Made by a program: the position numbers and the translations under genes
Part shown: piece after piece, positions 1 through 9,062 of the stretch
Layout of the letters: every line of letters starts with the position of its first letter
Position numbering within the stretch: the stretch's first letter is position 1
Notes under the pieces: model-generated
Seen by the model: only the letters and a program-made list of their open reading frames with translations
Databases searched by the model: none
What the model was told of the DNA's origin: nothing
NCBI GenBank assembly: GCA_018971945.1
Contig: JAGWZH010000001.1
Span: 36,923 to 100,922, forward strand
DNA: 64,000 nucleotides
Direction: 5' to 3'
Source of the DNA: Alphaproteobacteria bacterium
GTDB taxonomy: Bacteria; Pseudomonadota; Alphaproteobacteria; Caulobacterales; Aquidulcibacteraceae

Positions 1-465
1 GACGACGCCGCGGCTCGTCTCGATATTCACATTGACCGCCCGCACGTCGGAGGAAGCGATGAGCCGGCTCCGCACCTGCAGGGTGACCGCTTCATCGAGA
101 CTGGTGCGCCAGAGGCCTGTTGCGCCTCCCACCTCGATTTCATTGGCGACCGCTTGGATCTGCTCCACGCTCCAAGCGATCCGCTCGGCGTCAATACGAT
201 GGTCCAGGCTTGGCGCCGTCCCCGACAGCAGTAAACGCCCGTCGACGATTTCGATGCCGACGTCTGAGAACCCGCGCGGGTCCAGCGCCATCAGCCGCGC
301 CCGCAACTGGGTGGCCGCCGCGCCATCGTCAAGCGCGGCCCCCAGGCTGCGCTCTTGCGCCACGATCGCGCCCACGCCCGCCGCAGCGCCCACGGCGGCG
401 GTGACGCAGCCGCCGACGCTGGCTGCGGCGCCGGCCGCCATCGCCATCAGAACTGCGCGACGCAT
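1..465 (-). CDS. BON-domain lipoprotein, 3' end cut by window edge
   Basis: About 155 residues are visible and the reading frame runs off the left edge. The N-terminus is a lipoprotein signal (RR, an Ala-rich core, then V-G-G-C with Cys20), so the protein is probably anchored in the envelope. Residues 50-115 look like a BON domain (a hydrophobic beta pattern ending in V-A-N-E-I-E-V), and a second BON unit starts near residue 125. BON proteins such as OsmY and DolP bind phospholipid and support envelope integrity. The start ATG at 465 is preceded by an AGGAG. It lies downstream of rsmI in the same direction. Substrate and partner cannot be told from the sequence. Confidence 0.75.
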   Translation of the reverse strand, partial: MRRAVLMAMAAGAAASVGGCVTAAVGAAAGVGAIVAQERSLGAALDDGAAATQLRARLMALDPRGFSDVGIEIVDGRLLLSGTAPSLDHRIDAERIAWSVEQIQAVANEIEVGGATGLWRTSLDEAVTLQVRSRLIASSDVRAVNVNIETSRGVV

Positions 466-682
466 GCTCCGCTCCTGTCCAAAAAATTCAACGCTCGCTA
501 TCAAGCATAGGAGGGTTAGAAGCCCCTTAACCGCCCGCGCTGTTCTGCCCTTTCAGGCGGTCGCTTTGCGGAGTCGGATGTCGTCAGGACTTGGGTCGGA
601 CAAGGGTCTTGAAGGACCCAGCGCCGTGGCGATCCCCTCTAGGCAGGCCGTCGTCTTGTGGCTTGGGCCGTCCGTTTCGCGC
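466..682. other. Spacer between rsmI and the BON gene
   Basis: Roughly 217 bases with no convincing gene. YraN, which follows rsmI in many bacteria, is not recognisable in any frame. A short GC stem (ACCGCC/GGCGGT, about 536-561) followed on the minus strand by TTAAGG could be a weak terminator for rsmI. The AT-richer stretch near 480-520 could hold the promoter of the BON gene. Confidence 0.4.
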
Positions 683-1600
683 TCAAGCATCCTCGTCTTT
701 GAGGGCGAGGCCTCGGGCGTAGAGCGCCTGCGCCGACAGCCCGAACTGCGCCGCCACAGCCTTCGCGCCGGCTTTAAGGCCGCTTTCAAGGATCGCGGCG
801 CGCAATGCGGCGTCGACGGCGTCCTCGCTCGGCTGCTCTGCCGGCCCTGGCGGCCCCACCACCACCACGATCTCTCCCTTTGGCGCCCCGGCGGCGTCGT
901 AATGGGCCGCCAGCTCCTGCAAAGACCCTCGACGAAACTCCTCGAAAAGCTTGGTCATCTCCCGCGCCACCGCTGCGGGCCGATCGCCCAGGGTCGCCGC
1001 CATCGCAGCGAGGCTCTCCGCCAGCCGCGGCCCTGTTTCGAAGAAGATCAGCGTCGCCGGCGTATCCTTGAGCGCGGCGAGAGCGCTCCGTCTCGCCGCG
1101 GCCTTGGCGGGCGGAAATCCGGCGAACAAAAACCGGTCGCTCGGGAGCCCCGAGGCCGATAGGGCGGCGATCGGCGCGCTTGCTCCGGGGACCGGGATCA
1201 CCTTAAGCCCCTGTGCGATCGCGGATCGCACGAGCCGGTAGCCCGGGTCCGACACCAAAGGCGTTCCAGCGTCGCTGACAAGCGCCACCGCCGCGCCGGC
1301 CGCAATCAGATCAAGCGCCCGCTGGCCGGCCTCTGGCCCGCTATGATCGTGATAGGACGCGAGTTTGCCGCTGATCCCAAGAGCGCTCAGGAGCTTCCGC
1401 GTCACACGGGTGTCTTCGGCGAGGATCAACGAAACGGCGCCAAGCGTCGCCGCCGCCCGATGCGTCACATCCGAAAGATTGCCGATCGGGGTCGAAACCA
1501 CGTAAAGGGCCGGCTCAAGCGATAGACGGGCGCGGTCAGGACCACTAGGGTCCGACCGATCCGACGCCGTCGAAGGGAGACTGCTGGGAATGCGCGTCAT
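683..1600 (-). CDS. rsmI: 16S rRNA (cytidine(1402)-2'-O)-methyltransferase
   Basis: RsmI uses SAM to 2'-O-methylate C1402 in the ribosomal P site. The 305-residue product (family about 285-300) shows the tetrapyrrole-methylase-like fold: STPIGNL at the N-terminus, AEDTR, SDAGTPLVSDPG, the PVPGASA loop, and a C-terminal KGEIVVVV strand. The frame stays open to 1870, but that extension is low complexity and would run through the divergent lipoprotein gene. I therefore chose the ATG at 1600, which still overlaps the divergent start codon by 11 bases. No strong ribosome-binding site precedes it, so the start is less sure than the identity. Confidence 0.93.
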   Translation of the reverse strand: MTRIPSSLPSTASDRSDPSGPDRARLSLEPALYVVSTPIGNLSDVTHRAAATLGAVSLILAEDTRVTRKLLSALGISGKLASYHDHSGPEAGQRALDLIAAGAAVALVSDAGTPLVSDPGYRLVRSAIAQGLKVIPVPGASAPIAALSASGLPSDRFLFAGFPPAKAAARRSALAALKDTPATLIFFETGPRLAESLAAMAATLGDRPAAVAREMTKLFEEFRRGSLQELAAHYDAAGAPKGEIVVVVGPPGPAEQPSEDAVDAALRAAILESGLKAGAKAVAAQFGLSAQALYARGLALKDEDA

Positions 1601-2864
1601 GGGCTCACTGATCTTGTCCGCCGCTTCAGCCTTATCCTCAAGCGGCCGCGCCTTGAAGCGCGCGCGCGCTCTTTTGGCCGGCGTTCTGCTCGCGACGGTC
1701 GCCGCCTGCGCCACGACCGGCCCCTCAGGTCCGCTGGCGGGCCCCGCAGGGCCTGTAGAGCCGCGCGCGCCGCAGGATGAGCCCCGACGCGACGACCGCG
1801 GCGGCCTCACCCCTCCGTTCATGGCGGACCGGGCTTTGGTGCGGGTTGGTCTTCTTTTGCCGTTCTCCACGCGGCCTGAGGAAGCGTCCTCGCTTTACCG
1901 CGCCGCTGAGCTCGCGCTGTTTGAGCATGGCGGCCGCAACATGTTGCTGATCCCTCGCGACAGCGGCGCTGGCGAGGCCGAGGCGGCCTCCGCCGCCTCG
2001 GGTCTCCTCGCCGACGGGGTGGATATCATCATCGGCCCTGTGCTGCGGGAAGGAGTGCTTGGCGCCTCGCGCGTGGCGCAGGACCGGCGCATCCCCATGA
2101 TCGGCCTCTCCTCCGACCGTTCCGTCGCCAATGACGGGGTCTATCTTTTGTCCTTCCAGCTGGAGGATGAAGTAGCAAGGATCATCGCCTACGCCGCCTC
2201 CCGCGGCGTCCGCTCGATCGCGATGATGGGCCCTGAGAACGAATACGGCCGCCGCGTGGCGCAGGCCCTGCGCGCCGAGGCCGCCCGATGGGGCGTCGCC
2301 ATCGTCGCCGAGACGCTTTACACCCGCGATGTCGCCCAAGCGGCTCCGGCGGCGGCTCGCTTGCGGTCGAGCCTTGCGGGCGCGCCGGTGCAAGCCGTGA
2401 TGATCGCGGACTCAGGTTCGGTTCTGCGCGCGGTCACCGCAGCCCTCGCCCGGGACGGCCTGGCTGGGCCCAATGTGCGCCTTCTGGGCACCAGCGCCTG
2501 GGCTGGCGCCGAGACAAACGCCGAGGCCCCGCTTGTGGGCGGGTGGTATGTGGCCCCCGACCCTTCGCTCCGAACGGCCTTTGAGCAAAACTATCGCAGC
2601 GCCTATGGTGACGATCCGATCCGGCTTGCGAGCCTTGCCTATGACGCGATAGCGCTCGCGGCTCTTTTGTCCCGCGACCAGGGCCCTGACGGTCTCTCGC
2701 AGCAAGAAATCGAACGGCAGGAAGGGTTTTTGGGCTCCGATGGGGTGTTTCGGTTCCGCGCGAACGGCTCGATTGAACGCGGCTGGGCGGTGATGGAAGT
2801 CCGGCCCTCTGGGGCCGCCGTTATCGCGCCGGCCCCAAGAGCCTTTGAGCGGCCGGTTTCCTGA
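1590..2864 (+). CDS. Penicillin-binding protein activator, LpoA/LppC-like lipoprotein
   Basis: 424 residues: a basic leader, a hydrophobic segment and a lipobox ending at Cys40, then a Pro-rich linker and a periplasmic-binding-protein type I fold (VRVGLLLPFS at about residue 73, ADGVDIIIGPV, a G-P-E-N-E-Y-G-R-R segment). This architecture matches the C-terminal half of LpoA and the LivJ-like proteins annotated as PBP activators. LpoA stimulates PBP1A from the outer membrane. Divergence from rsmI is the usual gammaproteobacterial lpoA arrangement, which supports the call. ATG 1590 has AAGGGAG ten bases upstream; ATG 1599 is an alternative. The TPR domain of true LpoA is absent, so the activator role is inferred. 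Confidence 0.8.
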   Translation: MRVMGSLILSAASALSSSGRALKRARALLAGVLLATVAACATTGPSGPLAGPAGPVEPRAPQDEPRRDDRGGLTPPFMADRALVRVGLLLPFSTRPEEASSLYRAAELALFEHGGRNMLLIPRDSGAGEAEAASAASGLLADGVDIIIGPVLREGVLGASRVAQDRRIPMIGLSSDRSVANDGVYLLSFQLEDEVARIIAYAASRGVRSIAMMGPENEYGRRVAQALRAEAARWGVAIVAETLYTRDVAQAAPAAARLRSSLAGAPVQAVMIADSGSVLRAVTAALARDGLAGPNVRLLGTSAWAGAETNAEAPLVGGWYVAPDPSLRTAFEQNYRSAYGDDPIRLASLAYDAIALAALLSRDQGPDGLSQQEIERQEGFLGSDGVFRFRANGSIERGWAVMEVRPSGAAVIAPAPRAFERPVS

Positions 2865-2953
2865 AGAGCCTGTCCAAACAAGGGCGTTAAATCCCGTCTC
2901 CCAAAGCCCCCTAAAGGCCTCTGTGCTGAGGGCGCTTTTGCCGGCGTCCCCGC

Positions 2954-4090
2954 TCAAGGCGTCGAAAGCTCAAGGGCGATCCGGTCCGCCACGATGAGCC
3001 CTTTCGCCGTCAGCCTCACAAACCCGTCCTCGGCGGTGAGGAAGCCTTCGCTTTGCAATAGGGCCAGTCGGTCGCGTCGCATCGGCCTGCCCCAGAACGC
3101 CTCAATGTCAGCGATCGGCGCGCCAAGCACGGTCCGCAGTCCCATCAAAAGCCGTTCATCCCCTGCCTCCTCCCCGGTCAGACAATAAGACTGATCCCAC
3201 CCAATCCCGGTTTCGCGCACGGCGCGGATATAGGCCTCGGGTCGGGCATGGGCCTCGGTTGCGATCAAGCCTTTGGGGGTCAATAGGCGCCCATGCGCCC
3301 CGGGGCCGAGACCAAGCCATTGCCCTCCAGTCCAATAGAGCAGATTGTGCGCCGACCAGGCGGCCCGGTTTCGGGCATGATTGGACACCTCATAAGCGGG
3401 AAACCCCAGCGCCTGGGTCGTCATGAGCGTGGCCTCATAAAAGGCGCTGGCGAGCTCGGGACCGGGCGCCGCCAGCACACCCCGGGCCTGCGCCCGAGCA
3501 AAGGCTGTGCCCGCCTTCACAGTCAGCTGATAGAGCGAGGCGTGCTCCACCGGCCAGGACAGGGCGCGGCGAAGCTCTTTGTCCCAATCGCTGAGGCTCT
3601 GGCCATGCCGCGCGTAGATCAAATCCAGCGACACCCGCCCCCCTGTGCGCGCCGCGGCCTCAACCGCGGCTTCGGCCTCCGCGCTGGCGTGAAACCGCCC
3701 GAGAGCCTTAAGAGCGGCGTCGTCCAGGGCTTGGGCCCCGATGGAAAAACGATTGATCCCTGCCGCCGCCTGTTCAGCAAAGCGGCTCCGATCCTCAGGG
3801 TTCGCTTCCAGAGTGATCTCGGCCCCGGGCGTCAGGCCTAGGATGCGTTCCACGGCAGCGAGGAGCCGTCCGATTTGGCGGCCGTTCAAGAGCGAAGGCG
3901 TTCCTCCGCCCAAGAACAAGGTTTGCGCGGGCGACGTCGGAAAACGGGCTGCGTGGCCCTCAAGATCAGCGATCAGCGCCTCAAGCAGCGGCTCAGGGTC
4001 ACGGTCTTTGGCGCGATAGACGTTGAAATCGCAATAGGGGCAGATCGCAGCGCAATAGGGCCAGTGGATATAGACGCCGAAACCGCTCAA
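2954..4090 (-). CDS. hemW: Radical SAM heme chaperone HemW
   Basis: 378 residues of the HemN-like radical SAM family. The Y-C-A-A-I-C-P-Y-C segment near residue 14 gives the CX3CX2C cluster motif of HemW, which binds and delivers heme and is distinct from true HemN oxidase (which has an extra cysteine). LGGGTPS and the LEANPE segment are typical, as is the C-terminal HemN domain with the [13 protein letters not shown] region. The frame is open to 4180, but upstream it only overlaps rdgB. The best start is TTG 4090, giving [11 protein letters not shown]. That TTG shares two bases with the rdgB TGA stop, which suggests translational coupling. Confidence 0.93.
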   Translation of the reverse strand: MSGFGVYIHWPYCAAICPYCDFNVYRAKDRDPEPLLEALIADLEGHAARFPTSPAQTLFLGGGTPSLLNGRQIGRLLAAVERILGLTPGAEITLEANPEDRSRFAEQAAAGINRFSIGAQALDDAALKALGRFHASAEAEAAVEAAARTGGRVSLDLIYARHGQSLSDWDKELRRALSWPVEHASLYQLTVKAGTAFARAQARGVLAAPGPELASAFYEATLMTTQALGFPAYEVSNHARNRAAWSAHNLLYWTGGQWLGLGPGAHGRLLTPKGLIATEAHARPEAYIRAVRETGIGWDQSYCLTGEEAGDERLLMGLRTVLGAPIADIEAFWGRPMRRDRLALLQSEGFLTAEDGFVRLTAKGLIVADRIALELSTP

Positions 4091-4689
4091 GCCGGCGCGC
4101 CCCAAAAAGCCAGGAGTTTTTTGAACGCCATGGCGCGGTGGCTGATGGCGTGCTTGGCCTCCGGCGTCATCTCCCCGCACGTTTTTTCCTGACCCTCAGG
4201 CACAAAAATCGGGTCATAACCGAAGCCGTTTTTGCCGCGCGGCGGCCAGGTCAAAGCGCCGCGCAGTTGCCCTTCGAACACCGCCTGCGCCCCGTCGGGC
4301 TGCGCAAGAGCGAGCGCGCAAACAAACCGCGCGCTACGATCGAGCGTTCCCGACGCCGCCAGTTCTCGCTCCACCCGCGCCATGGCGACGCCGAAGTCTT
4401 TTTCGGGCCCGGCCCAACGGGCGCTCACCACGCCCGGCGCGCCGCCAAGGGCCGCCACCTCAAGCCCGCTATCGTCCGACAGAGCGGGAAGCCCCGACGA
4501 CGACGCCGCAGCCCGCGCCTTCAGCAAGGCGTTGCCAGCGAAACTATCCTCGGTCTCTTCAGGCTCGGGCAGGCCAAGGTCCCCCGCTGCGATAACCCCT
4601 ACCCCGAGCGGAGCCAGGAGTGCGCTGATTTCCCGCACTTTTCCTGGATTATGGGTGGCGAGGACGAGCCGAGGCGGCGGCTGTGGCAT
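4087..4689 (-). CDS. rdgB: XTP/dITP diphosphatase
   Basis: A 200-residue house-cleaning pyrophosphatase that hydrolyses dITP, XTP and dHAPTP to monophosphates and keeps deaminated purines out of nucleic acids. Seen here: the nucleotide-binding [10 protein letters not shown] at the N-terminus, SDDSGLEV in the middle, [10 protein letters not shown] and a late SHRAMA segment, all diagnostic. The frame stays open upstream to 4845, but ATG 4689 with AGGAA nine bases before it fits the family start. Its stop overlaps the TTG start of hemW. Pairing of rdgB with hemW, and in many alphaproteobacteria also rph, is conserved; here rph lies 2.1 kb away behind inserted genes. Confidence 0.96.
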   Translation of the reverse strand: MPQPPPRLVLATHNPGKVREISALLAPLGVGVIAAGDLGLPEPEETEDSFAGNALLKARAAASSSGLPALSDDSGLEVAALGGAPGVVSARWAGPEKDFGVAMARVERELAASGTLDRSARFVCALALAQPDGAQAVFEGQLRGALTWPPRGKNGFGYDPIFVPEGQEKTCGEMTPEAKHAISHRAMAFKKLLAFWGAPA

Positions 4690-4804
4690 AATCGGGGTTC
4701 CTGTTTGACGCGGCCTTCGCCGGGCTATATCGGCAATCGTGAGAAGTGTACGACGACGCTTCATGCGGCGTCTCCAGTGTCCTGTAACGCAAGGAGCGTG
4801 GGCC

Positions 4805-5395
4805 ATGAAGGCCTTAGGGCGAGGCTCGATCGCATCGGTGATCAAGACCGGTCTATCCCTGGCCGGCGTGGTGATGTGGATTGGTCTTGCGATCGTAGGG
4901 ATGGTCGCAGCGCTCGCCCTTTTGGCGGGTCTCGCCGCAGCCCTTTCGGGTCCCTTCCGCGTTGACGGCGACCTCGCTGTGACAGTCTCGGGAGTGACCC
5001 TGCGCGGGGATCATCCTGAAGTTCTTCCATGGCCTTTTGCCGCAGCAGTGCTTCTGGCGGCGGCGGTGGGTTTGGGCGGCGCGTTGGCGATTGTGCATCG
5101 TCTCAAGCGCTTGTTTGAGAACTTTACCTCAAACGAGCCCTTCAACCGCGCCAACGCCGACCATCTGCGCGCCATTTGGATCATTATGCTCGCCATGGAG
5201 GTGGCGCGCTACGGCTTCGCGGCGGCTGTGGGCTGGTCGGCTGCGATCTATGGCAGGCCGCAGGGCTTGGAGCCCTTGATGATCGAACCGGGCTTTGACC
5301 TCTCGACCTGGACTTCTATTCTGGTTCTGATCGTGTTGGCGGAAGTGTTCCGAGAGGGCGCACGCCTTCGTGAGGACCAGGATTTGACCATTTGA
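4805..5395 (+). CDS. DUF2975 four-helix membrane protein
   Basis: 196 residues with four predicted membrane helices (about 14-48, 77-97, 122-148, 168-183) and the C-terminal [19 protein letters not shown] signature typical of DUF2975. No biochemical function is established for the family. It is regularly paired with a small YozG-type XRE repressor, and that partner follows 18 bases downstream here, so the two are likely co-transcribed. ATG 4805 is preceded by AAGGAG. An open frame back to 4739 has no Shine-Dalgarno and was not used. Confidence 0.85.
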   Translation: MKALGRGSIASVIKTGLSLAGVVMWIGLAIVGMVAALALLAGLAAALSGPFRVDGDLAVTVSGVTLRGDHPEVLPWPFAAAVLLAAAVGLGGALAIVHRLKRLFENFTSNEPFNRANADHLRAIWIIMLAMEVARYGFAAAVGWSAAIYGRPQGLEPLMIEPGFDLSTWTSILVLIVLAEVFREGARLREDQDLTI

Positions 5396-5413
5396 CCGGA
5401 AAGATCGTGTAGT

Positions 5414-5674
5414 TTGGCCATTCGCGTGACATTGGACCGTGTGCTGTTGGAGCGCCGTCTCTCCTTGACGGAACTCTGCGAGCGCGTGGGCGTCACCATG
5501 GCCAATCTGTCGATCTTGAAGACTGGAAAAGCCAGGGCCATCCGGTTCTCCACGCTGAACGCGCTGTGCCGCGAACTGAAATGCCAGCCTGCAGACATCC
5601 TGATCTATGAGATGGGAGATGAGGAGGAGAGCGGCCTGAGGGAGGTCGACGCCCCTCACGAAACCGCCGAATGA
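5414..5674 (+). CDS. YozG-like XRE-family transcriptional regulator
   Basis: 86 residues, one Cro/C1-type helix-turn-helix (about residues 5-65). The core A-I-R-V-x-L-D, SLTELCERVGVTMANLSILKTGKA and I-R-F-S-T-L segments are the hallmark of the small HTH_26/YozG group, which ends with C-Q-P-x-D-I-L. It starts with TTG at 5414, nine bases after a GGAAAGA; this keeps the conserved M-A-I-x-V start. It probably regulates its own transcript and the DUF2975 gene upstream; that is inference from the recurrent pairing. The acidic tail (residues 68-86) is variable. Confidence 0.87.
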   Translation: MAIRVTLDRVLLERRLSLTELCERVGVTMANLSILKTGKARAIRFSTLNALCRELKCQPADILIYEMGDEEESGLREVDAPHETAE

Positions 5675-5845
5675 AGATCAAGACCGGGTGTCGAGCAGGC
5701 CGGCCCAGGCCAAACGACGCCGAACGCCGCATGGGCCGAAAACCGCATGGGCCGAACACAGCATGGGCCGAACACAGCATGGGCCGAACACAGCATGGAA
5801 GGGGCGAGGGCGCGTCGCCTCGGTTCCGTCGGATCGGAAGCGGCT
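5675..5845. other. Repeat-bearing spacer
   Basis: The gap between the XRE regulator and the converging CorA-family gene. Apart from the 16-bp tandem repeat at 5729-5798 listed separately I see no gene here. A rightward open frame starts with an ATG overlapping the regulator's stop, but it is a translation of the repeat followed by antisense of the transporter. Confidence 0.5.
5729..5798. repeat. Tandem 16-bp repeat, 4 copies plus a partial
   Basis: Unit GCATGGGCCGAACACA. Copies lie at 5729-5744 (last five bases diverged), 5745-5760, 5761-5776 and 5777-5792, followed by GCATGG. The three later copies are identical, which points to recent slippage expansion. It sits in noncoding sequence between two converging genes, with no palindrome inside the unit. 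Confidence 0.9.
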
Positions 5846-6814
5846 TTAGAACCATCGTCTCCAGCGGGCCATGGCGAACAGCGCCCCGGGCGCAGCCAGC
5901 ATCAGGGTCCCTGCCGCCCATGGTCCCCAGGGCCGATCAAGCCAACCCAGATGGGCGAAATTCATCCCAAATATGGAGGCGATCAGCGTCGCGGGCGCAA
6001 GCGCGATCGTGGCCAAAGCCAAGGTCCGCAGCGACGCGTTTTGCGCCGCTGAGGTCAAACCCAGGGCTGCTTCCATCAGAAACTCGACGTGCGTCTGCAG
6101 GCTTTCCGCGCGTCGCTCCAATTCTCGCACATCGCGTTCAATGGCCTGGATCGCTGCGTCGGGCACGCCGAACTTTGAGCCCTGCGCAAACACGAAGGCG
6201 CAAAGGCGCGAAAGGCTCGACAGGCTCTCATGCGTCAAAGCCGCCATCGTTCCGTAGCGTCCAAGCTCTTTAAGGACGGCGCGGAAATCCGAACGCTCAT
6301 TCAAGACAAAAATCTGCGCCGAAAGCGCGTTGCAGGCCCGTGTCGTCTCCTGCAGCACGTCCGCGCTCCGTTCCACGACGCCGTCCAAAAGCGCCGCCAA
6401 CACCCCGCCTCCGTCTTTCGCGTCCCGCACCCGCGCCGAGGCCCTGGCCTCCCCGATGGCGAACGCCCGCGGCGCGATGCTGCGCACAGTGACGAGCTTG
6501 CCTTCCTTGAGGATGAACGTGACCCCGTCTGCGACGAACGCGCCCTCTCCTCTTTGTCCCATGAGCGTGGCGGTGAGAAACAGCGCCCCATCCTCGATGT
6601 AAAAGCGTGCGCTTTCCTCAAACGCCACCCGATCGAGTTTGGTGGGCACATCGAGCTGCAACGCCGCCTCGATCGCCGCCTCCGCCTCAGCCAGGCTCTC
6701 GGTTTCGGCGGGCGCGTATAGGTCCGCCCATACAAACCTTCCCGATGCCGCAGCGCCAAGGGCGTCAGCCGTCGCCGTAAGGCCGAGGGGCGTTGAGACA
6801 TAGGCTGTGAGCAT
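5846..6814 (-). CDS. CorA/ZntB-family divalent cation transporter
   Basis: 322 residues. A soluble, helix-rich N-terminal domain is followed by two C-terminal membrane helices (about 260-285 and 294-315). The loop between them carries the family-defining GMN motif as G-M-N-F-A-H. CorA proteins are pentameric Mg2+/Co2+/Ni2+ channels; ZntB members export or import Zn2+. The weakly conserved N-terminal half fits ZntB-like members as well as CorA, so the metal is not assigned. ATG 6814 overlaps the rph stop by one base (TGATG), so it is probably coupled to rph; a GTG lies one codon upstream. It converges on the XRE gene. Confidence 0.85.
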   Translation of the reverse strand: MLTAYVSTPLGLTATADALGAAASGRFVWADLYAPAETESLAEAEAAIEAALQLDVPTKLDRVAFEESARFYIEDGALFLTATLMGQRGEGAFVADGVTFILKEGKLVTVRSIAPRAFAIGEARASARVRDAKDGGGVLAALLDGVVERSADVLQETTRACNALSAQIFVLNERSDFRAVLKELGRYGTMAALTHESLSSLSRLCAFVFAQGSKFGVPDAAIQAIERDVRELERRAESLQTHVEFLMEAALGLTSAAQNASLRTLALATIALAPATLIASIFGMNFAHLGWLDRPWGPWAAGTLMLAAPGALFAMARWRRWF

Positions 6815-7518
6815 CACCCCCTCTGGATGTCAAAGAGCTTTCCTGAGCCTGCGTCCGCCAACACCAAGATGGCGGCGAACTCCTCCTTGCTGAAGGGACG
6901 GCCTTCGCCTGTCGCCTGCACCTCGATCAGCCGTCCGTCCCCCGCCATCACGAAATTAGCGTCCACCTCCGCGCTTGAGTCTTCTTCATAATCGAGGTCA
7001 AGGACCGGCGCGCCCGCCACGACCCCGCAGCTGATGGCCGCCACCTGTCCGATAAGCGGAGAGGCTTTCAGCACCCCTTCGGAAACCAGATAGAGGCAGG
7101 CCATGTCAAGCGCGCACCAGGCGCCCGTGATCGCCGCAGTCCGGGTGCCGCCGTCGGCTTGCAGGACGTCGCAATCAAGCGTGACGGTCCGCTCTCCCAG
7201 CGCCTTGAGGTCGACCACGCTCCGGAGCGATCGCCCGATCAGCCGCTGGATTTCCTGCGTCCGCCCGGACTGTTTGCCTTGCGCCGCCTCCCGCCGGCTT
7301 CTGGAATGCGTGGCTCGCGGCAGCATGCCGTACTCCGCTGTCACCCAGCCTTTCCCTTGGCCTTTGAGCCATCCAGGAACCCCAGCCTCAACCGACGCCG
7401 TGATCAGGACATGGGTGTGACCGAACTTGGCCAGGCACGACCCCTCCGCGTAGCGTGTCACGCCCCGCTCAAGCGTGACGGGGCGAAGCTGATCTGGAGC
7501 GCGGCCGGAAGGGCGCAT
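6814..7518 (-). CDS. rph: Ribonuclease PH
   Basis: A 234-residue phosphorolytic 3'-to-5' exoribonuclease that trims tRNA 3' ends and forms a hexameric RNase PH ring. Family features seen: R-P-S-G-R-x-x-D-Q-L-R at the N-terminus, [31 protein letters not shown], the [14 protein letters not shown] segment, [19 protein letters not shown] and [22 protein letters not shown] 7518 has GAGG at a good distance; upstream in-frame sequence is not conserved-like. The CorA-family gene follows with a one-base overlap. In relatives rph usually sits beside rdgB and hrcA, as it roughly does here. Confidence 0.97.
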   Translation of the reverse strand: MRPSGRAPDQLRPVTLERGVTRYAEGSCLAKFGHTHVLITASVEAGVPGWLKGQGKGWVTAEYGMLPRATHSRSRREAAQGKQSGRTQEIQRLIGRSLRSVVDLKALGERTVTLDCDVLQADGGTRTAAITGAWCALDMACLYLVSEGVLKASPLIGQVAAISCGVVAGAPVLDLDYEEDSSAEVDANFVMAGDGRLIEVQATGEGRPFSKEEFAAILVLADAGSGKLFDIQRG

Positions 7519-7588
7519 AAGAACCTCATAAGAAAAGGGATGCAAGCGCGTCATCAAGCAGGGATGAGGGGCCCTGTCGAGGGGCGGC

Positions 7589-8947
7589 TCACGCCGCGTC
7601 CTTTGCAAGCCCCCGCGCAGCGAGAAGGAAGTGCAGCCCTCCCCAAGCGTTGAACAACGACAAAATCACGAGCGCCCACACAAGCCCGCGCCCGTCCGCC
7701 GCCGCCGCTGCTAATCCTTGGCCCATCAGATGATCTTTGAAGACGTCGTTCAAGACGCCGACGAAGAACGGGCCAAGCCCCATGCCCAAAAGACCGGCGA
7801 CCAACAGATAGACGGAAACCGCCACCGCCCGGGTTTCGTCGCGCGCCAAGCTCTGCACGGCCGCAAAGGTCGGCCCATAATAAAAAGTGCCTGCGATGGT
7901 CGGCGCCGCAAACAGCACCATCGCCATGAGCGGCGTGGATTGAAAAAGGCCCAGCATAAACAGCGGCGTCGACGCGATCATCAACAACGCCGGCACGACC
8001 AGGGTCCACCCCACGCCGCGCTTGCGCACCGCGTCCGCGACGACCCCGCCGCTCCACGCCCCCAGCGCGCCGGAGAGCCCGATCATCAAGCCGAGAGCTA
8101 CGCCCATCGTGGCGAAGTCCCATGTTCCTGGGGGGGTCTCTGGGGTGACTTCCATGACCACGCCTTGGACGCGAATAAAATAGCCCCCGTAAAAGGCTGC
8201 AAACCCATAGGCGACGAACTGCACCATCACCCCTGCCGCCACGAGGTGCCAATAGGTCGGCTTGGCTGCGAGTTCTTTGAACGCCTCTTTGAATTTGAGT
8301 TGCCCCTCCGGCGCCTTGAAAGCTTGAGAAATTCTCGGGTTCCCCCGCGGCTCCCGGATCGTCGCCCAGACCAGGACCGCCAATAAAAGGCCGGGCGCGC
8401 CCGCCAGGAAAAACGCTTCCCGCCAGGAAAAATGCTGGGTGACCCACCCGCCGCCCGCATAGGCGATCAGCGCGCCGAACGGCACCGCCATGCCATAGAC
8501 CCCGAGCGCGCCCGCACGTTTTTCGGGCGGATAAAGATTGGCGAGCAGCGAGTGCGAGGCGGGGCCTGACCCCGCCTCTCCCACGCCCACCCCGACCCGC
8601 GCCAAGAACATGCTCAAGAAATTTCCGGCCATGCCGCAGAGCACGGTGAACCCGGACCAGACGCCCAAGGACAAAGCGATGATCTTGGGCCGGTGCCAGC
8701 GGTCCGCCAGCAAAGCGATCGGCACCCCAAGCGTTGTGTAGAAAATCGCAAACGACAGCCCCGTCATCAGCCCCACTTGCGTATTGGTGAGGCCCAGATC
8801 GGCTTTGATCGGCTCCGCCAGGATCGACATGATCTGCCGATCGAGGAAATTGAGCAGCATCACAAAGAACAGCACCGCCAGCACATAGCTGGCGTAGGCG
8901 GGGGTTGGAGCCTGCGCAGGCGCCGTTGGCGCAGCGGTGTCGGACAA
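7589..8947 (-). CDS. MFS transporter, Spinster-like
   Basis: 452 residues with about twelve membrane helices. The first helix ends in the L-N-F-L-D-R-Q-I motif and the helix 2-3 loop reads L-A-D-R-W-H-R, the MFS A-motif. [10 protein letters not shown] is the signature of the Spinster branch, whose bacterial members are widespread in Caulobacterales and sphingomonads. Substrates are unknown; lipid-like or aromatic acid cargo is typical of annotation by homology only. The start is TTG 8947, with AGGAGG six bases before it. The frame is open to 8995, but that stretch lacks a ribosome site. It lies between rph and hrcA, facing away from hrcA. Confidence 0.88.
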   Translation of the reverse strand: MSDTAAPTAPAQAPTPAYASYVLAVLFFVMLLNFLDRQIMSILAEPIKADLGLTNTQVGLMTGLSFAIFYTTLGVPIALLADRWHRPKIIALSLGVWSGFTVLCGMAGNFLSMFLARVGVGVGEAGSGPASHSLLANLYPPEKRAGALGVYGMAVPFGALIAYAGGGWVTQHFSWREAFFLAGAPGLLLAVLVWATIREPRGNPRISQAFKAPEGQLKFKEAFKELAAKPTYWHLVAAGVMVQFVAYGFAAFYGGYFIRVQGVVMEVTPETPPGTWDFATMGVALGLMIGLSGALGAWSGGVVADAVRKRGVGWTLVVPALLMIASTPLFMLGLFQSTPLMAMVLFAAPTIAGTFYYGPTFAAVQSLARDETRAVAVSVYLLVAGLLGMGLGPFFVGVLNDVFKDHLMGQGLAAAAADGRGLVWALVILSLFNAWGGLHFLLAARGLAKDAA

Positions 8948-8970
8948 CGGCGTTCCTCCTCTATCGGCTC

Positions 8971-8998
8971 TTGACGGCCGTGATCCGACAACCATAGC
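8971..8998 (+). promoter_or_regulatory. Candidate promoter for hrcA-grpE
   Basis: TTGACG at 8971-8976 and CATAGC at 8993-8998, spaced 16 bases, upstream of hrcA. The -35 is close to consensus, the -10 is poor. No CIRCE inverted repeat (TTAGCACTC-N9-GAGTGCTAA) is present between 8948 and 9062, so HrcA autoregulation is not evident here. Confidence 0.3.
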
Positions 8999-9062
8999 CG
9001 GACTTTGTCTCTTGTCGCCCCCGCTTGCGCTTAAAATCGAGATCGCTACCTAAGGAGCGCCG

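Noticed and set aside
553..789. Leftward frame over the rsmI 3' end as a yraN remnant
   Set aside because: None of the YraN motifs (G-x-x-G-E-x-D-L) appear in any frame.
32..1162. Rightward 376-codon frame at the window start
   Set aside because: It is antisense to the BON lipoprotein and rsmI, both of which show family motifs.
5671..6273. Rightward 200-codon frame whose ATG overlaps the XRE gene stop
   Set aside because: The first part is a translation of the 16-bp repeat and the rest is antisense to the CorA-family gene.
8948..9062. CIRCE element upstream of hrcA
   Set aside because: No TTAGCACTC/GAGTGCTAA inverted repeat or close variant is present.
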